Below, one piece after another: positions 24,134-32,587 of a DNA stretch of 43,843 nucleotides. The notes beneath the pieces were generated by a model that worked only from the letters and a program-made list of their open reading frames with translations, was not told where the DNA came from and ran no database searches. Each line of letters starts with the position of its first letter. The stretch's first letter is position 1. This DNA comes from RGIG5050 sp045636065. GTDB taxonomy: Bacteria; Verrucomicrobiota; Kiritimatiellia; RFP12; UBA1067. Both the position numbers and the translations under genes were made by a program. Where the stretch lies: positions 1 to 43,843 of the forward strand of contig JAZTWW010000059.1 of assembly GCA_045636065.1 (NCBI GenBank), written 5' to 3'.

Positions 24134-25735
24134 TTAAAGCGGTTCCTTGACGGGGAAGCCCGGCAGAACCGTCGGCCTCGGGCGCTTGAGCTGGGCGGGG
24201 TAGTCGAGCGTAAAGTGTATGCCGCGCGACTCCTTGCGCTTCAAGGCGCTTTTCACTATAAGCTCCGCGCATACGGCGAGGTTCCTGAGCTCAAGCGTAT
24301 CGGGGGTCACGAGGTAGTCGAAATAGTATTCCCGTATCTCGCGGCGCAGCGTCTTGATGCGGCGCTCGGCGCGCGCAAGGCGCTTGTTCGTCCTGACGAT
24401 CCCCACATAGTCCCACATGAGGCGGCGGATCTCGTCCCACATGTGGCTTACGAGAACGGCCTCGTCGGGCTCGACGGCGTTGCCCGTCTTCCAGGCGGGG
24501 ATCTCGGGCGTGCGCGTGAAGCGGTCCGGCTTTGCGGCAAGGCGCTTTGCGCAGAGGCGCGCGCATACGAGCGCCTCCATGAGCGAATTGGACGCAAGCC
24601 GGTTCGCCCCGTGAAGGCCCGTACACGCCGTCTCGCCGATGGCGGAAAGCCCGGGGACGCCCGTCGCGCCGTCCACTCCCGCGACGACGCCTCCGCAGCA
24701 GTAGTGCGCGGCCGGCACGATCGGTATGAGATCCTTGGCCATGTCGATCCCGAACTCGAGGCATTTGCGGTAGATGTTCGGGAAGCGGCGCTTGAGGTAG
24801 CCCTTGCCCTTCTTGCGGATGTCGAGATACATGCAGCTGGAGCCGGTGCGCTTCATCTCGCTGTCGATCGCGCGTGCGACGATGTCGCGCGGGGCGAGCG
24901 ATCCGCGCTCGTCGTAGCGCTGCATGAACGGGCGCCCCTTCGCGTCCACCAGCGTGGCACCTTCGCCGCGGACGGCCTCCGATATGAGAAAGCGCTTCGC
25001 CTTCGGATGGTAGAGGCACGTAGGGTGGAACTGGATGAACTCCATGTTGGCGATCTTCGCGCCGGCGCGCCACGCAAGGGCGATTCCGTCGCCCGTCGCC
25101 ACATCGGGGTTGCAGGTATAGAGGTACACCTTGCCGCAGCCGCCGGTGGCGAGGATCGTGTTGGGGCTTCTTACGGCGTATATCTCGTTCGTCGCCACGT
25201 CAAGGACGTACGCGCCAACGCACCTCGCCGGGCCCGGTATTCCGATCCTCTTGGTTATAATGAGATCTATCACCATGGCGCGCTCGCGCACGTCGATGTC
25301 GCCGCGACTCTTGAGCGTGGCGACCATCGCGGCCTCGCATTCGCGCCCCGTGATGTCGCCCGCGTGCAGGATGCGCCTTGCGCTGTGGCCGCCCTCGCGG
25401 GTAAGGTCGAACGAGCCGTCCTCGCGGCGGGAGAACTTGACGCCGCAGGCGATGAGATCCTCTATCGCCTCCGGGGCGGCGGAGACTATCTCCCTTACCA
25501 CCTTCTCGCAGCAGAGCCCAGCGCCGGCGATCTGCGTATCCTTAACGTGCGCATCGAACGAGTCGGCCGGATCGGTGACGCAGCATATGCCGCCCTGCGC
25601 GAAATTCGTGTTGCAGTCCTCGAGCGCGCCTTTGGTGCAGAGGACCACGCGCCCCGCATCGGCAAGGCGCAACGCCGCGATAAGGCCGCTCATACCGCTG
25701 CCTACCACGAAATAGTCACAATCGACAATCCTCAT
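24134..25735 (-). CDS. nadB: L-aspartate oxidase
   Basis: FAD enzyme that oxidises L-aspartate to iminoaspartate, the first step of de novo NAD synthesis. The 533 aa show the FAD dinucleotide-binding site (YFVVGSGMSGLIAALRLA, near the N-terminus), NFAQGGICCV, FIQFHPTCLYHP, RTGSSCMYLDI, PAAHYCCGGVVAGVDG, GLHGANRLASNSLMEALV and ESRGIHF. The partner genes nadA and nadC are not in the window. The start at ATG 25735 is set by the N-terminal FAD motif; it lies 9 nt after a TATAAT, with no SD. It leads the operon nadB-acp-FGE-prenyl synthase. Confidence 0.95.
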   Translation of the reverse strand: MRIVDCDYFVVGSGMSGLIAALRLADAGRVVLCTKGALEDCNTNFAQGGICCVTDPADSFDAHVKDTQIAGAGLCCEKVVREIVSAAPEAIEDLIACGVKFSRREDGSFDLTREGGHSARRILHAGDITGRECEAAMVATLKSRGDIDVRERAMVIDLIITKRIGIPGPARCVGAYVLDVATNEIYAVRSPNTILATGGCGKVYLYTCNPDVATGDGIALAWRAGAKIANMEFIQFHPTCLYHPKAKRFLISEAVRGEGATLVDAKGRPFMQRYDERGSLAPRDIVARAIDSEMKRTGSSCMYLDIRKKGKGYLKRRFPNIYRKCLEFGIDMAKDLIPIVPAAHYCCGGVVAGVDGATGVPGLSAIGETACTGLHGANRLASNSLMEALVCARLCAKRLAAKPDRFTRTPEIPAWKTGNAVEPDEAVLVSHMWDEIRRLMWDYVGIVRTNKRLARAERRIKTLRREIREYYFDYLVTPDTLELRNLAVCAELIVKSALKRKESRGIHFTLDYPAQLKRPRPTVLPGFPVKEPL

Positions 25736-25744
25736 AGGGCCTAT

Positions 25745-25774
25745 ATTATACCACATTGCCGCGCCCGCGCGCAA
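25745..25774 (-). promoter_or_regulatory. promoter of nadB close to its start codon
   Basis: Minus strand: TTGCGC (25774-25769), 18-bp spacer, TGG-TATAAT (25750-25745). Only 9 nt separate the -10 from the nadB ATG, so the transcript is predicted to be leaderless or to have about 2-3 nt upstream. Confidence 0.78.
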
Positions 25775-25776
25775 GC

Positions 25777-26538
25777 CTAGCGCATCTCGGCGGAGGTGCG
25801 GCGGCCTTCGAGGCCGGGGTTGCGGTGCGCCCAGAGGGCCTGCCTGGCGACGCCAAGCATTATGGCTGCATCGTCGCGCGTGACGACGCCGCGCGAGAAT
25901 ATGCGGTGTATGCCCTGCATCATGTGCTCGCTCTGAAGCTCGTTCATGAAGCCGATGTCCCTGAGCATCGTCTCCCAGTTCTTCATGAGCTGCATCTTCT
26001 GCGCCTGCGGGGCGGGCGGGGACTTCTCGTGCGGCGGCTGGTACGTGCCGGCCGCGGTGAAAAGCTCGTAGCAAGTTATGAGCACCGCCTGGGAAAGGTT
26101 TATGGACGTGTAGCCCTCGTCGACGGGGATCCTCACGAGATGGGTGCACTGCGCAACCTCCTCGTTTAGAAGCCCCTTGTCCTCGCGGCCGAAGACGACG
26201 GCGACGGGCCCCGTCTCGGCTATGGACAGGATATCCGGCGCAATCTCGCGCGGAGGCTTGACGTGCTGCCGGTAGAGCCCGCCGCGGGCCGTCGTCCCGA
26301 CGACCGCCACACAGTCGGCCACGGCCTCCTCGAACGTCGCGAACTCCATCCTGTCGCGCAGTATGTCAGTCGCGTGTACGGCCATCCTCTCGCCCTCGTC
26401 CCACGAGTTCTGGAGGTTGGGCGCGGCGAGCGCAAGATGCCTTATGCCCATGTTGGCCATGGCCCGGCAGGAGCTGCCGACATTGCCTGTGTAGAGTGTC
26501 CCGACGAGAACTATGCGGATGTTGTCAAGGGCGCCCAT
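25777..26538 (-). CDS. trmJ: TrmJ/TrmH-family tRNA ribose methyltransferase
   Basis: SPOUT methyltransferase that 2'-O-methylates tRNA (position 32 in E. coli TrmJ). Motifs: IVLVGTLYTGNVGSSCRAMANMG at the N-terminus, VAVVFGREDKGLLNEEV and TSINLSQAVLI forming the trefoil knot. A C-terminal helical extension (PAPQAQKMQLMKNWETMLRD...RGVVTRDDAAIMLGV) is typical of TrmJ. 253 aa. It starts one base before the upstream lipoprotein stop region ends and is the last gene of the iorA-led operon. Confidence 0.92.
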   Translation of the reverse strand: MGALDNIRIVLVGTLYTGNVGSSCRAMANMGIRHLALAAPNLQNSWDEGERMAVHATDILRDRMEFATFEEAVADCVAVVGTTARGGLYRQHVKPPREIAPDILSIAETGPVAVVFGREDKGLLNEEVAQCTHLVRIPVDEGYTSINLSQAVLITCYELFTAAGTYQPPHEKSPPAPQAQKMQLMKNWETMLRDIGFMNELQSEHMMQGIHRIFSRGVVTRDDAAIMLGVARQALWAHRNPGLEGRRTSAEMR

Positions 26539-26539
26539 C

Positions 26540-26971
26540 CTACCGCACCCTCCTGCCGCGCGGATCCTTGGCCTCCTGGATCTTCGCGCAGACGACGCCC
26601 TCGAAGCGCGTCTCGTACCCGTCGATCTCCTCGGAATACTCCGCTAGGATGCAGTACGTGCCCTCCTCGTAGTACTCCCATCTGCCGTCCTCCGAGATGA
26701 AGAGGTTGCCTCTCGGGCTTATGTTCTGGTACCCCACGAACCTCTCGCCCGACGGCGCCGTAACACGCACCTTGTAGCCGCTCTTGTACTCCATCTCGAC
26801 GCCCTGGCCCGTGACGAAACGGGTGACGTGGGGCTTCTTGTCGTTCGCGTAGTCCACGTACAGGAACGTTCCGTCCTCATCGACGAATCTCGCGCTCCTC
26901 TCGGGCGAGAAAAGAAGCGTGGCGCATCCGCCAAGGAGCGCGCACAGGGCAAAAACAGCAAATTGCCTCAT
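26540..26971 (-). CDS. small lipoprotein of unknown function
   Basis: A 143-aa lipoprotein: MRQFAVFALCALLGGC gives a signal peptide with lipobox LLGGC. The mature part is beta-rich and charged (ARFVDEDGTFLYVDYAND, EMEYKSGYKVRVTAPSGER, GRWEYYEEGTYCILAEY). No family recognised. ATG 26971 was preferred because AGGGG lies 7 nt upstream; a GTG at 26986 would overlap the aspartokinase stop (GTGA) but extends the signal peptide awkwardly. Confidence 0.75.
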   Translation of the reverse strand: MRQFAVFALCALLGGCATLLFSPERSARFVDEDGTFLYVDYANDKKPHVTRFVTGQGVEMEYKSGYKVRVTAPSGERFVGYQNISPRGNLFISEDGRWEYYEEGTYCILAEYSEEIDGYETRFEGVVCAKIQEAKDPRGRRVR

Positions 26972-26982
26972 CACGGAACCCC

Positions 26983-28341
26983 TCACTTCCCGAAGAACGC
27001 GCCGTAGAGGGCCCTGACGGCGATGTCCCTGTCAGCCGACTTGACGCAGATCATGAAGCTGATCTTGCTTGCGCCCTGGTTTATCATCGTTATGTTGACG
27101 CCGGCGCCCGCAAGCGCGGTGGCGGCCTTGGCCATGATGCCGCCCGAGTAGCACATCCCCTCGCCGACGACCATGAGCATCGCGAAGTCGTGCGTGATCG
27201 ACACGACATCTGGCTTCAAGTCGCGCTTGATGTGCGCTATGATGCGCTTCTCGCGGACGGGATCGAGATTGCTCTCGCGTATGACGACGCTCACCGAGTC
27301 GATGCCGCTCGGCATATGCTCGTAGCTTACGCCCTCCTCCTCGAGGATCTGCAGAAGACGCCTTCCGAAGCCGACTTCGCGGTTCATCAGGTACTTTTCG
27401 ACGATTATGTTCGCGAAGCCCTTCTCTGCGGCAATGCCGATGACGCGCCCCGGCTCGACGCGCCTCGTCTGGACGATCATCGTCCCGGGCTCGTCGGGGT
27501 GGTTGGTGTTCCTCACGTTGATGGGGATCCTCGCCTGGACGGCGGGGAATATCGCCTCGTCGTTGAACACTCCGAATCCCGCGTACGCAAGCTCGCGCAT
27601 CTCGCGGTACGTCATCGTGGCGATGCCGCTTTTGACCTCGGGGACTATGCGGGGATCGACGGGGTAGACGCTGTCGACATCGGTGAAGTTCTCGTACACG
27701 TCGGCCCTTACGGCCGCCGCGAGGATGGAGCCCGTGATGTCGCTTCCGCCGCGCGGGAACGTGGCGATCGTGCCGTCCTTCCTGTAGCCGAAGAATCCGG
27801 GATAGACGACAATGCCGTCAAAGTCGCTGAACGCATGGGCGAGCCGCCTGTAGCTCTCGGGGTCGAGGGTGGCGTTGCCGCTCTCGCCCTGGAGGATCAT
27901 GCCGGTGTCGCGGGGGCTCGCGTACCTCGCCTTTACGCCGCGCGCGGCGAACGCCGCCGCGGCGAGCTTCGCGCAGTTGTCCTCGCCGGCCGCCTTGAGC
28001 GTATCCATGAAAAGGCCCTTGTCGGACTTGTCCGTCGCAAGGCGGGATCTGAGGTCCTCCTCGATCGCGGACACGATCGCATCTCCGAGCTTAAGGTCCG
28101 CCGCGATCGTGGCGTAGCGCTCGACGACGGCCTTGAGAGGGGTCTCAGTGTCGCCGCCTGACAACGCCGCATCGGCGAGCGAAATGAGAAGGTCCGTCAC
28201 CTTGGTGTCGGACTTGTTGCGCTTCCCGGGCGCGCTCACGACGACTATGCGACGCTTCGGGTCGCCTAGAACTATGTCTATGACCTTTGTCAGCTGTCCG
28301 GCATCCGCCATCGAGCTGCCGCCGAATTTGCAGACTTTCAT
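26983..28341 (-). CDS. aspartate kinase with ACT domains
   Basis: Phosphorylates aspartate, first step to lysine, threonine and methionine. The 452-aa monofunctional form has KFGGSSM (5-11), VVVSAPGKRNKSDTKVTDLL, FPRGGSDITGSILAAAVRAD and TDVDSVYPVDPRIVPE, then C-terminal ACT-type regulatory repeats (VEKYLMNREVGFGRRLLQILEEE, ALAGAGVNITMINQGASKISFM). Such ACT domains usually confer feedback control by lysine or threonine. It lies 37 bases after the tandem-ACT gene with GGGAGG as SD. Confidence 0.95.
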   Translation of the reverse strand: MKVCKFGGSSMADAGQLTKVIDIVLGDPKRRIVVVSAPGKRNKSDTKVTDLLISLADAALSGGDTETPLKAVVERYATIAADLKLGDAIVSAIEEDLRSRLATDKSDKGLFMDTLKAAGEDNCAKLAAAAFAARGVKARYASPRDTGMILQGESGNATLDPESYRRLAHAFSDFDGIVVYPGFFGYRKDGTIATFPRGGSDITGSILAAAVRADVYENFTDVDSVYPVDPRIVPEVKSGIATMTYREMRELAYAGFGVFNDEAIFPAVQARIPINVRNTNHPDEPGTMIVQTRRVEPGRVIGIAAEKGFANIIVEKYLMNREVGFGRRLLQILEEEGVSYEHMPSGIDSVSVVIRESNLDPVREKRIIAHIKRDLKPDVVSITHDFAMLMVVGEGMCYSGGIMAKAATALAGAGVNITMINQGASKISFMICVKSADRDIAVRALYGAFFGK

Positions 28342-28378
28342 CCTTACCGGTCCTCCCGTTGAAGCCGCAGAGGCTGAA

Positions 28379-28813
28379 CTACAGCTTCGCTATGTCGTTC
28401 TCCGTAAGCTCGATGATGCCGGCCGACTCGAGGGCCGACGACGCGAGCGCATTGTCGTCCACGCGGATCGCGAACGACACCGCGCGGTCCGACTTGCCGC
28501 TGAAGGCGTACATGTATTCTATGTTGACTCCGCGCTCCGCCAGCACGCCGACGACGCGGCTGAGCTGCCCGGGCGCGTCCGGAACCGTGACGGCGACTAT
28601 GTCCGTCACCGTGACGGCGTATCCTGCGCCCCTCAGGTGCGCGAGCGCACCTTCCGTATCGTTCACGATCATCCTCACGATCCCGAAGTCGCGCGTGTCC
28701 GCTATGGAAAGCGCACGCATGTTGACTCCGCACTCCTTGACGCTCTTCAAAAGCGCCGCGAGCGTGCCTGGCCTGTTCGCGAGGAACACCGATATCTGTC
28801 TTGAGTTTGACAT
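28379..28813 (-). CDS. tandem ACT-domain protein
   Basis: A 144-aa protein made of two ACT domains and nothing else: RQISVFLANRPGTLAALLKSV at the start of the first and VTVPDAPGQLSRVVGVLAERGV at the start of the second. ACT domains bind amino acids. Free ACT proteins of this type often sit with phenylacetate-CoA ligase and indolepyruvate oxidoreductase genes in anaerobes, as here, and probably sense aromatic amino acids. SD GGAGG, 7-nt spacing. Confidence 0.9.
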   Translation of the reverse strand: MSNSRQISVFLANRPGTLAALLKSVKECGVNMRALSIADTRDFGIVRMIVNDTEGALAHLRGAGYAVTVTDIVAVTVPDAPGQLSRVVGVLAERGVNIEYMYAFSGKSDRAVSFAIRVDDNALASSALESAGIIELTENDIAKL

Positions 28814-28843
28814 CCTTCTACCTCCCGTTCGCTTTCAATGGCT

Positions 28844-30151
28844 TCAGTCGTGGAGCTTGCGCCTGTCGACGACGCGCACGGCCTTGCCTTCGCTTCTCGC
28901 GAGGGCCATGGGCGCGACAAGGTGCATCTTCGGGTTTATGCCGAGCATCGTCTTCATCGCGAGCGCGAGATCGCGCTCCTTCACCTGCATGTCCCTGACC
29001 TTGTCGGAGAACTGCTCAGGCTGCAGCTCGACGGAGATGTCGAACGTGTCGGTGTTGTTCACGCGGTCCACCTCGATGAGGTAGTTGGGCGTGTACCCCT
29101 TCGAAAGGAGGACCGACTCGATCTGCGACGGGAAGACGTTCACGCCGCGGATGATGAGCATGTCGTCGCTGCGGCCCATCGGCTTGGCCATCTTGATGAG
29201 CGTGCGGCCGCACGGGCACGGATCCCTGGAAAGGACGCAGAGGTCGCGCGTGCGGTACCTGAGAAGCGGGAACGCCTCCTTGGTGATGCTCGTGAAGACG
29301 AGTTCGCCCACCTGGCCCTCGGGAAGCGTCTCGCCCGTCTCGGGGTCGATGATCTCGGGGATGAAGTGGTCCTCGTTGATGTGCATGCCCTTCTGCACGG
29401 AGCACTCGAACGCGACTCCGGGGCCACTCGTCTCGGTAAGGCCGTAGATGTCGTACGCCTTGAGCCCGAGCGACGCTTCGATCGTGCGGCGCATCTCCTC
29501 GGTCCACGGCTCAGCGCCGAATATGCCCGCCTTGAGCTTTATGTCGGCGGGGGTGAGCCCCATCGACTTGAGCGTCTCGCCGATGTACGCGGCGTAGCTC
29601 GGTGTGCAGCAGAGGATCGTGGCCCCAAGATCGCGCATGAACTGGATCTGGCGCTCGGTGTTGCCCGAGCCCATCGGGAGCGTCAGGCACCCGACCTTGT
29701 GCGAGCCGCCGTGGAGGCCCGCGCCGCCCGTGAAGAGGCCGTAGCCGTACCCCACCTGGCATACGTCGCCCTCGTCGCCGCCTGCGGCCGTTATGGCGCG
29801 CGCGCAGCAGTCCTCCCAGAGATCGACGTCGTTCTGCGTGTAGAACGCGACGACGCGCCGCCCTGTCGTGCCGCTCGTCGAGTGGATCCTAACGCAGTCC
29901 TTGAGCGGCCTTGCGAGAAGACCGTAGGGATAGGCGTCCCTCAAATCGGCCTTGGAGAGGAACGGAAGCTTGTGGAGATCCTCCACCCGCTTCACGTCAC
30001 CGGGCTTCACTCCCCTTTTGTCCATCAGATCGCGGTAGTACGCGACGTTCCTGTACACGTACTCCACCTGTCTGGCGAGGCGCTCGTCCTGAAGCGCCTT
30101 CATCTCGGCGCGTCCTGCGCACTCTATCGCCCTGTTCCAGTATCTTTCCAT
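28844..30151 (-). CDS. paaK: phenylacetate-CoA ligase
   Basis: AMP-forming ligase that activates phenylacetate (or another arylacetate) with CoA. The 435 aa carry the family P-loop IHSTSGTTGRRVVAFYT, AGIFGAEPWTEEMRR, YDIYGLTETSGPGVAFEC and YRTRDLCVLSRDPCPCGRT, and end near FDISVELQPE. It follows iorAB by 36 bases. Oxidoreductase plus ligase could either degrade aromatic amino acids to aryl-CoA or run in reverse to make them. SD AAGGGG lies rather far (11 nt) upstream. Confidence 0.94.
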   Translation of the reverse strand: MERYWNRAIECAGRAEMKALQDERLARQVEYVYRNVAYYRDLMDKRGVKPGDVKRVEDLHKLPFLSKADLRDAYPYGLLARPLKDCVRIHSTSGTTGRRVVAFYTQNDVDLWEDCCARAITAAGGDEGDVCQVGYGYGLFTGGAGLHGGSHKVGCLTLPMGSGNTERQIQFMRDLGATILCCTPSYAAYIGETLKSMGLTPADIKLKAGIFGAEPWTEEMRRTIEASLGLKAYDIYGLTETSGPGVAFECSVQKGMHINEDHFIPEIIDPETGETLPEGQVGELVFTSITKEAFPLLRYRTRDLCVLSRDPCPCGRTLIKMAKPMGRSDDMLIIRGVNVFPSQIESVLLSKGYTPNYLIEVDRVNNTDTFDISVELQPEQFSDKVRDMQVKERDLALAMKTMLGINPKMHLVAPMALARSEGKAVRVVDRRKLHD

Positions 30152-30187
30152 TTTTATGTTTACCCCTTTTTGATTCCGTTTGCCGGC

Positions 30188-30760
30188 TCAGGCTTCCCTT
30201 CCAAGCCTGAATGCGAGCCTGTTGAGCTCAAGGAACTTAGGCGGCACGCACTTCTCGAGCGCCGCAAGCCACAGCTCCTCCGGATAGTCGAGCCTCTTGG
30301 AGAGTGCGCCCATGAGAACGACGTTCGCGGCCTTGGCCGTCCCGGCCTTTTCGGCGAGCGAAAGCGCGTCGACCGCCACAACGTCCACGCCCACGGCCTT
30401 GATCTTCGAGACGAGGTCCTCGGGATACTTGGCCGCACCCGTGACGACGGGCATCGGATCTATCTGCTGCGTTGAGGTGACGAGCTTCCCGCCCTTCTTG
30501 AGGTAGGGAAGGCACCTTGCGGCCTCTAGAAGCTCGAAGGAGATGACGGCGTCTGCCTCACCCTTCTCGACGACGGGCGAATAGACCCTGTCGCCGTACT
30601 TCACGTACGTCACAACGCTTCCGCCGCGCTGGCTCATGCCATGGACCTCGCTCACCTTCACGTCGTAGCCCTGCGCGAGAAGGACGTTCCCGAGAAGGCG
30701 CGAAGCGAGGAGCGAACCCTGCCCGCCGACGCCGACGATCATTATCGATTTCGTTTCCAT
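30188..30760 (-). CDS. iorB: indolepyruvate ferredoxin oxidoreductase, beta subunit
   Basis: Gamma-domain (POR-type) subunit of the IorAB enzyme, which decarboxylates aryl 2-oxoacids such as indolepyruvate to aryl-CoA using ferredoxin. The 190 aa show IMIVGVGGQGSLLASRLL and EVHGMSQRGGSVVTYVKYG, hallmark motifs. ATG 30760 shares a base with the iorA stop (TGATG). A longer reading frame upstream is only the iorA gene in another frame. Confidence 0.95.
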   Translation of the reverse strand: METKSIMIVGVGGQGSLLASRLLGNVLLAQGYDVKVSEVHGMSQRGGSVVTYVKYGDRVYSPVVEKGEADAVISFELLEAARCLPYLKKGGKLVTSTQQIDPMPVVTGAAKYPEDLVSKIKAVGVDVVAVDALSLAEKAGTAKAANVVLMGALSKRLDYPEELWLAALEKCVPPKFLELNRLAFRLGREA

Positions 30761-32490
30761 CACGATATCGCTCCTATCTTGCACTGCTCGCGGCAGATTC
30801 CGCACCCGACGCACTGCGTATGGTCGATGACGGCCTTGCCGTCCTTGATCGAAATGGCGGGGCAGCCGAGCTTCATGCACATCTTGCATCCGACGCACTT
30901 CGCCGCATCGACCTTGAGCGGCGGATTGTGCTTGACGTTCTTGAGAAGCGCGCATGGCCTTCTCGATATGACGACCGACGCCTCATCGGCCTCAAGCTCC
31001 TCCTTGAGGGCCTTCTCCGTCTCGGCGAGCTTGTAGGGATCTACAACCCTTACGCGCTTTATGCCGACGGCCTTGCAGAGGGCCTCAAGATCGACCGCGG
31101 AGGCGGGCTCGCCCCTCAGGTTCTTGCCGGAGGTCGGGTTCTGCTGGTGGCCGGTCATGCCGGTTATGGAGTTGTCGAGGATCACGGTCTTCGTGTTCGA
31201 GGCGTTGTAGGCAACGTTGACGAGGCCGGTGACGCCGCTATGCATGAACGTGGAGTCGCCAATGACGGCGACGCTCCTGTGGCCGGACTCCTCGCCGCGC
31301 GCCTTGTTGAAGCCGTGGAGGCCCGAGATCGACGCGCCCATGCAGACGGCCGTATCCATCGCCGAAAGCGGCGGAGTCGCACCCAAGGTGTAGCAGCCGA
31401 TGTCTCCCGAGACCATCACCCCGAGCTTCTTGAGGTTGTAGAAGAGCCCCCTGTGCGGGCATCCCGCGCACATGACGGGCGGCCTTACGGGAACGTCCTC
31501 GCCGAGCGTCGCGAAAGGCTTCACCTCGCCGAGCAGCTTCTCGGCGACTATCGCCTGCGAAAGCTCTCCTATGAGGCCGAACACCTCCTTGCCCTTCACG
31601 TTGTCGACCCCGATCGAGCGGCAGTGCGCCTCTATGACGCCGTCAAGCTCCTCGACGATGTAGACGGTCTCGAACTTCGCCGCAAAGTCGCGGATGAGCT
31701 TCACGGGAAGCGGGTTCACCATTCCGAGCTTGAGGACGGACGCCTTAGCGCCCAGCGCCTCCTTGACGTACTCGTAGGCGGCGCCGCTTGTAATGACGCC
31801 GAACGCCGCACCTTCCTCAATCTCTACGCGGTTCAAAGGCGAGGTCTCTGCGAACTCGACGAGCTTCAAGGTGCGCTCCTCGACGGTCACGTGGCGGCGT
31901 CTCGCGAATGCGGGCATCATCACGTACTTCGCGGGGTTCTTCTCGTAGGGCTTGAGCGGCCTTTCGACGCGCTCGCCAAGCTCCACGGCGCTCTGCGAAT
32001 GGGCGACTCTCGTGGACATCCTCACGATGACAGGCGTATCGAACGATTCGGAGATCTCGAACGCCTCCTTGACGAAATCGCGGCACTCCGCCGAATCGGA
32101 AGGCTCGAGCATCGGCACCTTCGAAGCTATCGCATGGTGGCGGCTGTCCTGCTCGTTCTGCGAGGAGTGCATGCCGGGATCGTCCGCGACGGCGACTACC
32201 ATTCCGCCGTTGACGCCCGTGTAGGACGCCGTGTAGAGCGGATCCGCCGCGACGTTCAACCCCACGTGCTTCATGCCGCAGAAGCTTCTCGCGCCGCCGA
32301 ACGACGCGCCGATCGCCGTCTCCATCGCCACCTTCTCGTTTGGCGCCCACTCGGCGTAGACCTCGGGGAACTTCGCGAACTCCTCAGTTATCTCAGTGGA
32401 TGGCGTACCGGGATAGCTGGACGCTATCCGGCAGCCTGCCTCGTAGAGGCCTCTTGCAAAGGCCTCGTTTCCAAGCATGAGTTTTTTCAA
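30760..32490 (-). CDS. iorA: indolepyruvate ferredoxin oxidoreductase, alpha subunit
   Basis: The thiamine-diphosphate subunit (576 aa): ASSYPGTPSTEITEEFAKF near the N-terminus, the TPP site in GDSTFMHSGVTGLVN and NSITGMTGHQQNPTSG, CPHRGLFY, and two [4Fe-4S] clusters at the C-terminus (CVGCKMCMKLGCP and CVGCGICREQCK). Start is TTG 32490 preceded by GGAG, with the first residues MKKLMLGNEAFARGLYEAG; a later in-frame ATG four codons on is an alternative. First gene of a seven-gene operon (iorA to trmJ). The enzyme is oxygen-sensitive, so it points to an anaerobic lifestyle. Confidence 0.95.
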   Translation of the reverse strand: MKKLMLGNEAFARGLYEAGCRIASSYPGTPSTEITEEFAKFPEVYAEWAPNEKVAMETAIGASFGGARSFCGMKHVGLNVAADPLYTASYTGVNGGMVVAVADDPGMHSSQNEQDSRHHAIASKVPMLEPSDSAECRDFVKEAFEISESFDTPVIVRMSTRVAHSQSAVELGERVERPLKPYEKNPAKYVMMPAFARRRHVTVEERTLKLVEFAETSPLNRVEIEEGAAFGVITSGAAYEYVKEALGAKASVLKLGMVNPLPVKLIRDFAAKFETVYIVEELDGVIEAHCRSIGVDNVKGKEVFGLIGELSQAIVAEKLLGEVKPFATLGEDVPVRPPVMCAGCPHRGLFYNLKKLGVMVSGDIGCYTLGATPPLSAMDTAVCMGASISGLHGFNKARGEESGHRSVAVIGDSTFMHSGVTGLVNVAYNASNTKTVILDNSITGMTGHQQNPTSGKNLRGEPASAVDLEALCKAVGIKRVRVVDPYKLAETEKALKEELEADEASVVISRRPCALLKNVKHNPPLKVDAAKCVGCKMCMKLGCPAISIKDGKAVIDHTQCVGCGICREQCKIGAIS

Positions 32491-32526
32491 TTTACATCTC
32501 CGTCTTCTCTTGGACTGAATCGCGAA

Positions 32527-32555
32527 ATGATACCATATTTCCGGCCGTTGCGCAA
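32527..32555 (-). promoter_or_regulatory. promoter of the iorA operon
   Basis: Minus strand: TTGCGC (32555-32550), 17-bp spacer, TGG-TATCAT (32532-32527). The leader is about 30 nt with GGAG before the TTG start. Confidence 0.7.
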
Positions 32556-32587
32556 GACCCTAGGCAAGATGCAGTCGCATATCCCGC

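Noticed and set aside
24134..26149. Longer nadB frame starting inside trmJ
   Set aside because: The extra N-terminus is trmJ read in another frame; the FAD motif and promoter place the start at 25735.
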